Below, in pieces: positions 8,801 to 17,398 of a stretch of 64,000 nt of DNA. Source of the stretch: DATLGB01 sp964242305 (lineage in GTDB: Bacteria; Actinomycetota; Thermoleophilia; Solirubrobacterales; Solirubrobacteraceae). The position numbers and the translations under genes were made by a program. Location of the stretch: the NCBI GenBank assembly GCA_964242305.1, contig CAXTBB010000017.1, positions 9,271 through 73,270 of the forward strand. The letters run 5' to 3'. The number at the start of each line of letters is the position of its first letter. Within the stretch, counting starts at the first letter, position 1. The notes under the pieces are model-generated. The model was not told where the DNA came from. It did not search any database and saw only the letters and a list, made by a program, of their open reading frames with translations.

Positions 8801-9948
8801 CGCAGCACCGCCTCGACCCCGCGCCGCTCCAGTGAGCGCGCGATGATCAGCCGCTGGATCTCGCTGGTGCCCTCCCAGATGCGGTCGACACGCAGCTCGC
8901 GCCAGAAGCGCTCGGCGACGTAGGTGCGCATGTAGCCGCGCCCGCCGAAGGCCTGCAGCGCCCGGTCGGCGCAGCGGTTCGCCGCCTCGCTGGCGAACAG
9001 CTTCGCCACGGACGCCTTCGCGTGCACGATCTTCGGGTCCGCCCCCTCGTCGCGCAGGCGCGCCACCTCCAGGCCGAGCAGGCGGGCGGCAGCCGCGTCG
9101 GCGGCCGAGTCGGCCAGCGGGAACGCGACGCCCTGGTGGTCGATCAGCCGCGCGCCGCCCTGCACGCGCCCGGCGGCCCACGCGGTCGTCTCCTCCAGCA
9201 GCCGCGTCATCGCGCCGACGCAGCGGGCGGCGATCCCGAGCCGCTCCTCGACGAACCAGCGGCGCTGCAGCTCCTCGCCGCCGCCGAGGCCGCCCACGAT
9301 CGCGTCCGCCCCGACCTCGACGCCGGTGAAGCGCAAAGTGGGATGGCCGTGCGGGTAGGTGTGGGTGAACGGCGGGTCGTCGACGACGGCGATCCCCGCC
9401 GCCGACGCGTCGACGAGGAACAGCGTCGGGAGCCGCTCGCCGTCGACCAGCGCGAGCGCCATGACGATGTAGACGGCCGCGACGTCGCCGTAGGTGACGA
9501 ACCACTTCTCGCCGTCCAGGCGCCAGCCCGCGTCCGTCGGCGTCGCCGTCGTGGCGATGCTCGACGGGTCGGACCCCGCGTGCTCCTCCGTGACGGCGTA
9601 CGCGTCGTGGAGCTCCCCGCGCAGCGCCGGCCGCAGGTAGCGGTCGATCTGCTCCGGCGTGCCGTGGGCGAGCACGTTGTAGGCGGTCGGGACGAACCAC
9701 GACAGCGCGTTGGTGCTGCGGCCGAACTGCTCCTCGACGTGGAACCACTCCACCGTCGACCAGCCCTGCCCGCCGTGCTCGGCGGCGTGCGTGCCGCCGC
9801 TGAGCCGGCGCGCGAGCGCCTCGCTGCGGATGCGCTCGACGTCCGCCTCGTCGATCCGGCCGCCGGCCAGCTCGGCGGTCACCTCGAGCGGGATCAGCAC
9901 CTCGTCCACGAAGGCCCGCGCGCGGTCGGAGATCTCCTGCAGGCTCAT
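8797..9948 (-). CDS. Acyl-CoA dehydrogenase
   Basis: This is a FAD-dependent acyl-CoA dehydrogenase of 383 residues, the usual family length. It would introduce an alpha-beta double bond into an acyl-CoA and pass electrons to ETF. Family landmarks are YAVTEEHAGSDPSSI in the middle domain, AFGGRGYMRTY, and the C-terminal WEGTSEIQRLIIARSL, where the Glu of WEGT is at the position of the catalytic base in most members. It starts at ATG 9948 and is the first gene of the leftward operon. The TetR gene at 9984 is divergent, with only 35 bases between the starts, and may control it. Confidence 0.92.
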   Translation of the reverse strand: MSLQEISDRARAFVDEVLIPLEVTAELAGGRIDEADVERIRSEALARRLSGGTHAAEHGGQGWSTVEWFHVEEQFGRSTNALSWFVPTAYNVLAHGTPEQIDRYLRPALRGELHDAYAVTEEHAGSDPSSIATTATPTDAGWRLDGEKWFVTYGDVAAVYIVMALALVDGERLPTLFLVDASAAGIAVVDDPPFTHTYPHGHPTLRFTGVEVGADAIVGGLGGGEELQRRWFVEERLGIAARCVGAMTRLLEETTAWAAGRVQGGARLIDHQGVAFPLADSAADAAAARLLGLEVARLRDEGADPKIVHAKASVAKLFASEAANRCADRALQAFGGRGYMRTYVAERFWRELRVDRIWEGTSEIQRLIIARSLERRGVEAVLR

Positions 9949-9983
9949 CGGGTCCTCCCCATCTGCGAGTGTGGACGGCGCCC

Positions 9984-10604
9984 ATGGCCCAGACGCAGGA
10001 CACGCCGCGCGCCTCCGCCCGTCATCGCATCCTCGCCGCCGCCGTGCGGCGCATCGCCAGCGACGGGATCGACGGGGTGCGCATCGCCAGGATCGCGATG
10101 GACGCCGGGGTCTCGGCGTCCCTGCTGCACTACCACTTCGCCTCCCGCGACGCCCTGCTCGTCGAGGCGCTCGAGCACTCCTACGAGCTCGCCGGCGACG
10201 CGCGGGCGACGTCGAGCGAGGACGCGCCGGCGGACGTGCGGCTGGCGGCGATCATCGACTCCTGCCTGCCCGTCACGGACACGCTGCGCGACGACTTCGT
10301 CCTGTGGGTGGAGCTTTGGCTGCGCGCGAGTCGGCAACCGGAGCTGCGGCCCGTCGCCGCGCGCCTCTACGCCCGCATGCACGCGTGGGTCGCGGACTGC
10401 CTGACCGACGGGATCGCCACCGGTGAGCTGCGCGCCGTCGACGTGGAGCGCACCACCGGGCAGGTGCTCGCGCTGCTGGACGGCTACGGCGTGCGCGCGC
10501 TGTTCGGCGATCCGGCGATGCCCGTCGAGCGCGCGCGCCGCGAGGTGTGGGCCGCGGTCGCGCCGCCGCTCGGCCTGCCCGCCGAGCCGCCCGTCGCCCC
10601 CTGA
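9984..10604 (+). CDS. TetR family transcriptional regulator
   Basis: The product has 206 residues from ATG 9984. The N-terminal TetR helix-turn-helix is plain (ILAAAVRRIASDGIDGVRIA, then DAGVSASLLHYHFASRDALL, about residues 12-60). The C-terminal ligand domain resembles TetR_C_6/BetI-like regulators (LWVELWLRASRQPELRP). An in-frame GTG at 9969 is an alternative start. It is divergent from the acyl-CoA dehydrogenase operon and convergent with the TetR-hotdog gene at 10613. Control of the acyl-CoA operon is the simplest guess; I see no clear palindrome in the 35-base gap. Confidence 0.88.
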   Translation: MAQTQDTPRASARHRILAAAVRRIASDGIDGVRIARIAMDAGVSASLLHYHFASRDALLVEALEHSYELAGDARATSSEDAPADVRLAAIIDSCLPVTDTLRDDFVLWVELWLRASRQPELRPVAARLYARMHAWVADCLTDGIATGELRAVDVERTTGQVLALLDGYGVRALFGDPAMPVERARREVWAAVAPPLGLPAEPPVAP

Positions 10605-10612
10605 CCCGGCGC

Positions 10613-11533
10613 TCACCGGACCACCAGGGTGGCGTGCGCGACCGTCGCCGCCGCCCCGCCCGCGACCAGCAGCCGGTCGGTGGTGTGGACGAGGTCGCCG
10701 TAGCGCTCGACGGCGGACGTCGCGACCAGCGGCGCGTCCGCCGCGCGGATCGCCTGCCGGTGCTCGAGGTCCACGTGACGGACGCGGAACGACGCGCCGC
10801 CGAGCGCGCACCGGCGCGCCTCTTCGAGCAGCACGAGCTGCACGCCGGGGCGGAGGTGGCCTTCGCCGTCGAGGTCCGCCGCGCGCAACGGAACGTCCAC
10901 CACGGCGTCCGGCTCGCGCGAGGGCACCGTGGCCACCGCGGCGGCGGGGAGGGCGACCCCGAGGTGCCGCTCGATCAGCTGCCGGATCCAGCGGCGCGCG
11001 AGGTCGGCGTCGACCGCCTCCGGATGGATGGCGACGTGCAGCCCGATGCCGTCGATGGCGGCGGTGATCGCGGCCGCCGCGTCGGCCGGGTCGGCGCACG
11101 CCCAGGCGCCCTCCCGCACGCCGAGCTCGAGCGTGCGCCGCAGCGTCCCCGTCCAGCCGTGCCGGAACTCCTGCAGCGTCCGGCGCATCGCGTCCGTGTG
11201 CAGCGACTCACCCCAGGCGTCGACCCACAGACGCCAGCTCTCGCGATCGTCCGGGTCGTTGGACGCGATCCACGCGGCGAGCCGCCCCGGCGCGTCCTCG
11301 GCCCGTTCGTCGATCGCCCGCAGCTCGGCCAGGTCGTCCAGCGCGAGCTGGCGGAACACCTCCGCGACCACCTCGTCGCGCGAGCCGAAGTGGTAGTTGA
11401 CCAGGCCGAGGCTCGCGCCCGCCTCGCGGGTGATCGCGCCGACGGTGGCGTCGGCGAAGCCCTCGCGCTCGACGACCCGGCGCGCCGCGGCCAGCAGCTC
11501 CGCCCGGCGCGTGCGGCCGGCGACCACGCTCAC
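10613..11533 (-). CDS. TetR family regulator fused to a hotdog (thioesterase-like) domain
   Basis: The 306-residue product has a TetR helix-turn-helix at residues about 8-55 (AITREAGASLGLVNYHFGSR) and an all-helical ligand domain to about 195. A segment of about 95 residues follows that reads like a 4HBT-type hotdog: VPLRAADLDGEGHLRPG around residues 214-230, then QLVLLEEARRCAL. The D-x-x-G-H pattern of the thioesterase active-site loop is kept (D220 or D222, H226), but the following Asn is replaced by Pro. TetR proteins normally end near residue 200, so this is a fusion. It may sense an acyl-CoA or have lost catalysis. The GTG at 11533 overlaps the potA-like stop. It is the last gene of the transporter operon and is the best candidate to bind the palindromes at 15695 and 15762. 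Confidence 0.82.
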   Translation of the reverse strand: MSVVAGRTRRAELLAAARRVVEREGFADATVGAITREAGASLGLVNYHFGSRDEVVAEVFRQLALDDLAELRAIDERAEDAPGRLAAWIASNDPDDRESWRLWVDAWGESLHTDAMRRTLQEFRHGWTGTLRRTLELGVREGAWACADPADAAAAITAAIDGIGLHVAIHPEAVDADLARRWIRQLIERHLGVALPAAAVATVPSREPDAVVDVPLRAADLDGEGHLRPGVQLVLLEEARRCALGGASFRVRHVDLEHRQAIRAADAPLVATSAVERYGDLVHTTDRLLVAGGAAATVAHATLVVR

Positions 11534-12603
11534 GCCACCGCCTCCGGCGCGAGCACGCGCAGGGCCGCGGGCGGGAGGTGGACCGCGACCGCGTCGCCCG
11601 GCTCGTGCTCGGCGGTCGGCGCGTCGGAGGGCACGTCGACCTTGATCAGCGCGCCCGTCGCCAGCCGCACGCGGACCTCCTGGTGGAAGCCGAGGTAGAC
11701 GACCTCCTCGACCATGCCCGGGATGCGGTTGGCACCCTCGCCGCCGCGCGCTTCGAGCTGCACGCTCTCCGGCCGCACCATCAGCATCGCGGCGCAGTCC
11801 GCGTACCCGCTGGCGTCGGCGCACACGAGCGTGAACGTCCCCAGCGCGAGCGTGTCCCCGCGTGTGCCGACCTGCACCTCGAGCAGGTTGGAGCTGCCGA
11901 GGAAGTTCGCGACGAACGTCGTCGCCGGGCCCTCGTAGAGCTCGCGCGGCGGTCCGCACTGCTCGATCACGCCGTCGCGCATGACCGCGACGCGGTCGCT
12001 CATCGTCAGCGCCTCGTCCTGGTCGTGGGTGACGTAGACGAAGGTGATCCCGAGCTGCTCCTGGATGCGCTTGAGCTCGACCTGGAGGTCCAGCCGCAGG
12101 CGGGCGTCCAGCGCGCCCAGCGGCTCGTCCAGCAGCAGGACCGGCGGCTCCAGCACCAGGGCGCGGGCCAGGGCCACGCGTTGCTGCTGGCCGCCCGACA
12201 GGTGCGCCGGCCGGCGGCCCTCGAAGCCCTCCAGCCGCACGAGGGCGACCGCCTCGGCGACCTTGCGCTCCGTCTCGGCCTTCGACAACCGCCGGTAGCG
12301 CAGGCCGAAGCCGATGTTCTCGGCGACCGTCCGGTGCGGGAACAGCGCGTAGCTCTGGAAGACCGTGTTGACGTCGCGCTTGTGCGGCGGCGTGTTCGAC
12401 AGATCCGTCCCGTCGAGCAGGATGCGGCCGTCGTCGGGGCGCTCGAAGCCGGCGATCAGCCGCAGCGTCGTCGTCTTGCCGCAGCCGGACGGGCCGAGCA
12501 TGGTGAAGAACTCGCCGGGCGGGATGGTGAGGTCGACGCCCGCCACGGCGACGTGCTCGCCGAAGCGCTTGACCAGCCCCTCCAGGACGATCTCGCCGCT
12601 CAC
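11530..12603 (-). CDS. Spermidine/putrescine-type ABC transporter ATP-binding protein (PotA-like)
   Basis: This is the ATPase of a Pot-type importer, 357 residues. It shows Walker A (GPSGCGKTT), Q-loop (NTVFQSYALFPH), signature (LSGGQQQRVALARAL), Walker B (LLLDEPLGALD) and the H-loop (YVTHDQDEA). The C-terminal TOBE domain (about residues 270-357) is typical of the PotA/FbpC/MalK branch. The GTG at 12603 overlaps the preceding permease stop (GTGA), and its own stop overlaps the TetR-hotdog start. It would couple ATP hydrolysis to import through the two downstream-strand permeases at 12600-14404. Confidence 0.93.
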   Translation of the reverse strand: MSGEIVLEGLVKRFGEHVAVAGVDLTIPPGEFFTMLGPSGCGKTTTLRLIAGFERPDDGRILLDGTDLSNTPPHKRDVNTVFQSYALFPHRTVAENIGFGLRYRRLSKAETERKVAEAVALVRLEGFEGRRPAHLSGGQQQRVALARALVLEPPVLLLDEPLGALDARLRLDLQVELKRIQEQLGITFVYVTHDQDEALTMSDRVAVMRDGVIEQCGPPRELYEGPATTFVANFLGSSNLLEVQVGTRGDTLALGTFTLVCADASGYADCAAMLMVRPESVQLEARGGEGANRIPGMVEEVVYLGFHQEVRVRLATGALIKVDVPSDAPTAEHEPGDAVAVHLPPAALRVLAPEAVA

Positions 12604-13496
12604 GCGCGACCGCCCGCGTCGAGGCCGGCCATCTGCTGGATGGCGAGCCCGCTGTCGCCTTCGCGCCGGCCCACCAGCCGGAAGACGAGGTAGGCGAGGG
12701 CAAGCGCCGCCAGGGAGACCACGAGCATGATGCTGGCCAGGGCGTTGAGCGCCGGCGTCGGCGCTCCGCGCGCCTGGGCGTAGATGCGCATGGGGACGGT
12801 CGTGGTGTCCGCGCCCGAGGCCAGGTACTGCGAGATCACGAAGTCGTCGATGGAGAGCGCGAAGGCGACCAGCAGGCTCGCCACCATCGCGGGCGCCAGC
12901 AGCGGGAGCAGCACGCGCCGGAGGATCTCGTGCGGCGGCGCACCGAGGTCGGCGGCCGCCTCCTCGAGGTCCCCGCCGATCGTGGCCAGCCGCGCGCGCA
13001 CGATCAGGACCACCCACGACAGGGTGAACGTCACCTGGCCGATCGCCTGCGCGGCTGTCCCCAGCCCGATCACGTCGAAGGCGGTGGTGAAGAGCAGGAA
13101 CAGGCCGACGGCCAGGACCAGCTCGGGCGTCACCAGCGGCAGCAGCAGCAGGACGTTGGTCACCCCGGCGACGGGGCCGCGCCAGCGCCGCATGCCGAGC
13201 GCGAGCGCCGTGCCCAGCGGCACGGAGATGACCATCACCAGCAGCGCCAGCACCAGGCTGTGGCGCAGCGCCGCCAGCAGGGTCGGGTCCCCGAAGACGC
13301 TGAGGTCGTCGTCCCCCCACAGCCAGCGGAACGACCAGCCCTGCGACGACGTGCGCGAGCGACCGTCGTTGAAGGCGAAGCGGACGGCCAGCAGGACCGG
13401 CACGAGCGACCACAGGACGTAGATCAGCGTCACCGCCTTGAGCGCCCGCGGGCGTCCCCACGGGTTGGCCAGCCGCCCGCGCAGCGCGGCGATCAC
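12600..13496 (-). CDS. ABC transporter permease, PotC-like
   Basis: This is the second inner-membrane permease of the Pot-type importer, 298 residues with six predicted membrane segments. The EAA loop that docks to the ATPase is visible as LEEAAADLGAPPHEILRRVL. The segment DDFVISQYLASG is typical of PotC proteins. GTG 13496 overlaps the stop of the PotB-like gene (GTGA). The C-terminus ends in the cytoplasm with a basic tail. Confidence 0.92.
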   Translation of the reverse strand: MIAALRGRLANPWGRPRALKAVTLIYVLWSLVPVLLAVRFAFNDGRSRTSSQGWSFRWLWGDDDLSVFGDPTLLAALRHSLVLALLVMVISVPLGTALALGMRRWRGPVAGVTNVLLLLPLVTPELVLAVGLFLLFTTAFDVIGLGTAAQAIGQVTFTLSWVVLIVRARLATIGGDLEEAAADLGAPPHEILRRVLLPLLAPAMVASLLVAFALSIDDFVISQYLASGADTTTVPMRIYAQARGAPTPALNALASIMLVVSLAALALAYLVFRLVGRREGDSGLAIQQMAGLDAGGRA

Positions 13497-14404
13497 GCGC
13501 CCTCCACCGCCCGCTGGTCCGCGCGCAGCTGGCGCAGGTAGAAGATCATCGCGGCCAGCAGGAACAGCGACAGCAGCAGGGTCAGCGCGGCGCCCAGCGG
13601 CTTGTTGGGGCCCTGCAGCAGGTCGTCGTTGATGACGGTGCCGACCATGCTCGTGCGCGGCGAGCCCGACATCAGGTCGGCCGTGTAGTAGTCGCCGTAC
13701 ATCGGCAGCGCGATGATCACCATCGCGCTGAGCACGGCCGTCCGCGAGCCCGGCAGGACGACGTGGCGGAAGGCGCCGGCCGGCGAGGCGCCCAGGTCGC
13801 GGGCCGCCTCGATCATCCGCCCGTCGATGCGGTCCAGCGCCGCGTACAGCGGCAGGATCAGGTACGGCACATAGCCGTAGACGAGCCCGAGCACGACCGT
13901 GACGTGCTGACCGCCGAGCCAGCCGCCCGCGTCGAACAGGCCGACGGAGCGCAGCAGGGAGTCGATCGAGAGGGCGTCGAGGATGCGCGCCGCGTAGCCG
14001 TCGCTGGCGAGCAGGTTCGTCCACGCGAACATGCGCATCAGGTAGGAGATCCAGAACGGCAGCACCAGCGCGACCAGCAGCGGCGTGCGCCAGCGGCCGG
14101 CGTGGCGCGCGGTGTACCAGGCGACGGGGTAGCCGATCGCCAGCGACAGCCCGACCGCGATCACCACGTACACGCTCGTGCGCACGAATTCGTCCCACAC
14201 CTCGCCGCCCGGCGCGGCCTGGTCGATCGCCTTGAGGAGCCAGCCGACGTTCCAGTCCACGGGGTTCCAGAACGGGACGGGCTCGTAGAGCGTCGTCGTG
14301 TTGCCGAGGCCGACGCAGACGATCGCGTAGAACGCCACGCCGAAGAAGGCCGCCAGCCACAGGACCCCCGGGGCCGCCAGCAGCACGCCGACACGCGACC
14401 GCAC
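13493..14404 (-). CDS. ABC transporter permease, PotB-like
   Basis: This is the first permease subunit, 303 residues, with an N-terminal membrane helix, a periplasmic-type loop of about 60 residues and five more helices. The EAA motif reads MIEAARDLGASPAGAFRHVV. The segment ALPMYGDYYTADLMSG matches the PotB/PotH group. It starts with GTG 14404, six bases after the stop of the binding-protein gene, so the two are in one transcript. Confidence 0.92.
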   Translation of the reverse strand: MRSRVGVLLAAPGVLWLAAFFGVAFYAIVCVGLGNTTTLYEPVPFWNPVDWNVGWLLKAIDQAAPGGEVWDEFVRTSVYVVIAVGLSLAIGYPVAWYTARHAGRWRTPLLVALVLPFWISYLMRMFAWTNLLASDGYAARILDALSIDSLLRSVGLFDAGGWLGGQHVTVVLGLVYGYVPYLILPLYAALDRIDGRMIEAARDLGASPAGAFRHVVLPGSRTAVLSAMVIIALPMYGDYYTADLMSGSPRTSMVGTVINDDLLQGPNKPLGAALTLLLSLFLLAAMIFYLRQLRADQRAVEGA

Positions 14405-14410
14405 CGCCGG

Positions 14411-15709
14411 CTAGCCGTTCTTGAGCGTCGCGAAGGTGGAGTCCCACAGCCGGTCCCCCGCGGCGGTCAGCCCGAGATACGCGTTGCCGGTCGCGTAGTC
14501 CTCGCGGTCGAGGATGACGCTGCGCAGCGAGGGCGGCACGATCTGGCGATCGATGAGCACGTCGGAGCTGATGGCGGTCAGCGGCGGCTGGTAGCCGACG
14601 TAGCCCGTGAAGTTCTCGTAGGCGACGTCGTTGTCGAGCATGTAGTTGATGAAGCGGTGCGCCATCGCCGGCTTGGACGCCTCGGCGCCGACGGCGATGA
14701 AGTCGTTGTAGACCGGGCCGCCGGCTCGCTGGGTCCAGTAGGAGAGGACGGTCGCCGGTGTCCCCTTGGGCAGGTAGGAGATGACGGCGTTGACCATGTC
14801 GCCCGACCACACCTGGGCCATCCAGACGCGCCCGGCCGGCAGCGTCTCGTAGCCGGCGATCGAGATCTTCACGCCGACGCGGTCGCGCAGGGCGGTGAGG
14901 TCGCGTCCGGCCCGGGCGATCCTCGTGGCCGACTCCGTGTTCAGGTCCGGCTCGCCGCGGCGCAGGAGCGCCATGCCGATCGTCTCGCGCTCGTCGTCGA
15001 GGATCGCCACGCGGCCCTGGAACCGCTTGGCCTGCCAGAACGCCTCCCACCCCAGCGCGCCCGGGTCGAGGCCGCTGAGCTTGTCGTTGCGCCAGCCGAT
15101 GCCCGTCCCGTACGTCGTGTAGGGGACGGAGTAGCGCGAGCCGACGTCGTAGGGCGGCGAGTGCAGCTCCGGCCAGACGTTGGCCTGGAGGTTGGGGATG
15201 CGGTCGAGGTCCAGCGGCGCCACCAGCTCGGACCCGACGAGCTTGGAGAGCTGCTCGGGCGTCGAGAAGATCACGTCGAAGCGCTGGCCCGAGCTGAGCT
15301 TGGAGAACGCCTCGTCGGGGGTCGTGTAGGTGCTGACCCGGACCGAGACCCCCTCGCGGCGCCCGAACTCCTTGATCACCTTCGGGCTGAGGTAGTCGGC
15401 GTAGTTGAAGACGGTCAGCTCGCCGCCGCGCTCGGGCTTCGCGGACGCGGCGACGGCCGACGTCGTCCGCGGCAGGGTGACGGGGTAGTCGCGCCGGGCC
15501 AGCGGGATGCCGAAGGCGTCCGTCGGCCCGCCCGCGGTCGGGTCGCCCAGCAGGCCCTTGCCGGTCCCCTTGGCCCCGGCGACCGCGATCGGCGTCGTCG
15601 TGTTGGCGCACCCGGCGAGGCCCGCGCCGGCCGCCGCGACCAGCGACGCTCCGGCCGCGCGGGTGATCAGCGCGCGCCGGGAGACTCCGCTGTCTGAACG
15701 ATCGTTCAG
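14411..15709 (-). CDS. Spermidine/putrescine-type ABC transporter substrate-binding lipoprotein (PotD-like), no standard start codon
   Basis: This is the extracellular binding protein of the importer. The frame is open from a TAG just upstream of 15715 to the stop at 14411, but contains no ATG, GTG or TTG before the GTG at 15379, which lies inside the mature domain. The upstream part is clearly coding: a twin-arginine/lipoprotein signal SRRALITRAAG, then AGAGLAGC, and a PotD start ELTVFNYADYLSP. I place the start at CTG 15709; ATC 15715 is the other option. Mature motifs include FDVIFSTPEQLSKLV, RIPNLQANVWPE, VPYTTYGTGIGWR and FINYMLDNDVAYENFTGYVGY. A sequencing error near the start is possible. 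A promoter and two palindromes lie directly upstream. Confidence 0.82.
   Translation of the reverse strand: MNDRSDSGVSRRALITRAAGASLVAAAGAGLAGCANTTTPIAVAGAKGTGKGLLGDPTAGGPTDAFGIPLARRDYPVTLPRTTSAVAASAKPERGGELTVFNYADYLSPKVIKEFGRREGVSVRVSTYTTPDEAFSKLSSGQRFDVIFSTPEQLSKLVGSELVAPLDLDRIPNLQANVWPELHSPPYDVGSRYSVPYTTYGTGIGWRNDKLSGLDPGALGWEAFWQAKRFQGRVAILDDERETIGMALLRRGEPDLNTESATRIARAGRDLTALRDRVGVKISIAGYETLPAGRVWMAQVWSGDMVNAVISYLPKGTPATVLSYWTQRAGGPVYNDFIAVGAEASKPAMAHRFINYMLDNDVAYENFTGYVGYQPPLTAISSDVLIDRQIVPPSLRSVILDREDYATGNAYLGLTAAGDRLWDSTFATLKNG
15695..15708. promoter_or_regulatory. Operator palindrome A, TGAACGATCGTTCA
   Basis: This is a perfect 14-base palindrome at about +7 to +20 of the predicted potD transcript, overlapping the first codons. 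Palindromes of this size are typical TetR operators. It shares TGTCTGAACG with a second site at 15762-15775. The TetR-hotdog protein encoded at the end of this operon is the likely ligand. Confidence 0.7.
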
Positions 15710-15721
15710 CCCGATGGCTGC

Positions 15722-15750
15722 TTTCTACCGTGCCGGAAGAGCTCTGTCCA
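15722..15750 (-). promoter_or_regulatory. Promoter of the potD-B-C-A-tetR operon
   Basis: On the minus strand TGGACA (plus-strand 15745-15750; five of six to TTGACA) and TAGAAA (15722-15727) are separated by exactly 17 bases. The expected start of transcription is near 15715, leaving almost no leader before the predicted CTG or ATC start. Operators A and B flank the promoter. Confidence 0.6.
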
Positions 15751-15761
15751 GTGCCTGTGTC

Positions 15762-15775
15762 TGAACGCCGGTTCA
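15762..15775. promoter_or_regulatory. Operator palindrome B, TGAAC-N4-GTTCA
   Basis: TGAACGCCGGTTCA has the outer arms of operator A with a different centre, 67 bases away centre to centre. It lies upstream of the -35 box and includes the TGA stop codon of the oxidoreductase gene (15773-15775). Confidence 0.6.
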
Positions 15776-17398
15776 GGCCCGGGAGAGGACGCGCCGCGGC
15801 GCCGATCGCACCCGCGCCCGGCGCTGGTCGGACAGCACGCGCTTGGCCGCGTTGTGGCCGGAGACGCCCATCACCCCGCCGCCCGGGTGCGTCCCGGCGC
15901 CGCACAGGTACAGGCCGTCGACCGGCGTCGCGTACTGCGCCATCTCCGGGCACGGGCGCATGAAGGCCATCTGGTCCAAGCCCTGCTCGCCCTGGAAGAT
16001 CGAGCCGCCCTCCAGACCGAAGATGTCCTCCAGGTCGGGCGGGGCCAGCACCTCGTAGTGCAGCAGCGCGGCGTCGACGTTGGGGGCGTGGCGGGCCAGG
16101 ATGTCGAAGCAGCGCCGCCCGTAGGCCTCGCGCGCTCCCTCCCCCCAGTCCTCCGCGCGCCACGGGCCGAACTGGGTGAACATGGTCAGGACGGTGGTGC
16201 CGTCGTCGGTCAGCGACGGGTCGATGGAGCTGGGCACCTCGACCTCGATGTAGGGCTCGGCGGCGGGGACGCCGCGGGTGGCGTCCTGCCAGGCGCGCTC
16301 GAGGTAGTCGATGGACGGGCAGATCGCCAGGCTGGTGTGCAGCAGCGCCTCGGCCACCGCCGGGTCCACGCCCTCGTAGCGCGGCGGCTCGGACAGCACG
16401 GCGTTGACCTTCACGGACCCGCCGCGCGTCTTGTAGCGGCGCATGGCCTCGGCGACCTCGTCGGGGAAGTGCTCCGCTCCGACCAGGTCGAGCACGGTCA
16501 TCCGGGGGTGGGCGCCCGACAGGACGGTGGGTGCGCGCAGCACCTCGCCCGACGCGAGCGTCACGCCGACGGCGGACCCGCCCTCGACGTCGATGGACGC
16601 GACGGCCGCGTCCGTGCGCACGTCGGCGCCGGCGGCGCGGGCGCTGGCGGCGATGGCCTCCGAGATGCCGCCCATCCCCCCGCGCACGTGGCCCCAGGCG
16701 CCGGGCACGCCGTCGATCTCGCCGAGGTCGTGGTGGAGCAGGTTGTAGGCCGTGCCGGGGGTCCGCGGGCCCGCCCACACGCCGACCACGCCCGTCGAGG
16801 CGTAGGCGCCCTTCAGCGCGTCCGTCTCGAACCAGTCGTCCAGCAGGTCGCCGACCGACATCGTCATCACCCGGTAGAGCTCGCGCAGGTCGCGCGCGCC
16901 GAGGCCGGCCGCGCGGGCGCCCTCGCGGATCAGCGCGGCGAGGTCCCGCGGCTTGCGCGAGCCGAGCGCCGGCGGCGGGCGCAGCATCAGCGGGCGCAGG
17001 AAGTCCGCCGCGCGCTCCATCACCGCGTTGAAGCCCTGCAGCGCGTCCGCGTCGTGACGCGACACCCGGGCGACCTGGTCGTACGTGCGGCGGTCGTCGT
17101 CGTGGAAGAGGATCGGGCTGCCGTCGGCGGCGAAGGTGGCGAACAGCGGGTCGAGCGGGATCGCCTCGTACCCGAAGCGCTTGAGCTCGAGGTCGGCGAC
17201 GATGCGCGGGTTGAGCATGGAGACGACGTAGGAGGCGCGCGACACGCGCTGGCCCGGCCACACCTCCTCCGTCACGCAGGCGCCGCCGAGGATCGGGCGC
17301 CGTTCGAGGACGGCGACGCGCTGGCCGGCCCGCGCCAGGTAGGCGGCGGCGGTGAGGCCGTTGTGCCCACCGCCGACGACGATCGCGTCGTAGCTCAC
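15773..17398 (-). CDS. FAD-dependent oxidoreductase, PYROXD2/phytoene-desaturase-like (second copy)
   Basis: The 541-residue flavoprotein starts with the dinucleotide fold DAIVVGGGHNGLTAAAYLAR at residues 4-23 and LERRPILGGACVTEE. Its C-terminal FAD motif is TPVDGLYLCGAGTHPGGGV. It is a paralogue of the product of 5148-6758, sharing SIFQGE-like and HPGG segments. GTG 17398 overlaps the stop of the Rieske gene (GTGA), so the two enzymes are co-translated and probably act in sequence on one compound. The substrate is unknown. Confidence 0.85.
   Translation of the reverse strand: MSYDAIVVGGGHNGLTAAAYLARAGQRVAVLERRPILGGACVTEEVWPGQRVSRASYVVSMLNPRIVADLELKRFGYEAIPLDPLFATFAADGSPILFHDDDRRTYDQVARVSRHDADALQGFNAVMERAADFLRPLMLRPPPALGSRKPRDLAALIREGARAAGLGARDLRELYRVMTMSVGDLLDDWFETDALKGAYASTGVVGVWAGPRTPGTAYNLLHHDLGEIDGVPGAWGHVRGGMGGISEAIAASARAAGADVRTDAAVASIDVEGGSAVGVTLASGEVLRAPTVLSGAHPRMTVLDLVGAEHFPDEVAEAMRRYKTRGGSVKVNAVLSEPPRYEGVDPAVAEALLHTSLAICPSIDYLERAWQDATRGVPAAEPYIEVEVPSSIDPSLTDDGTTVLTMFTQFGPWRAEDWGEGAREAYGRRCFDILARHAPNVDAALLHYEVLAPPDLEDIFGLEGGSIFQGEQGLDQMAFMRPCPEMAQYATPVDGLYLCGAGTHPGGGVMGVSGHNAAKRVLSDQRRARVRSAPRRVLSRA

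Noticed and set aside
10613..12703. One continuous frame joining the TetR-hotdog gene to upstream sequence
   Set aside because: The upstream part is an Arg-rich shadow of the potA-like gene; the GTGA overlap at 11530-11533 gives the true start.
15379..15379. GTG at 15379 as the start of the PotD-like gene
   Set aside because: It would remove the lipoprotein/Tat signal and the conserved ELTVFNYADYLSP start, which are clearly encoded upstream in the same frame.
12600..17261. A 1553-residue frame ending in the PotC-like permease
   Set aside because: Only the last 298 residues are real; the rest is antisense-like shadow of PotB, PotD and the oxidoreductase.
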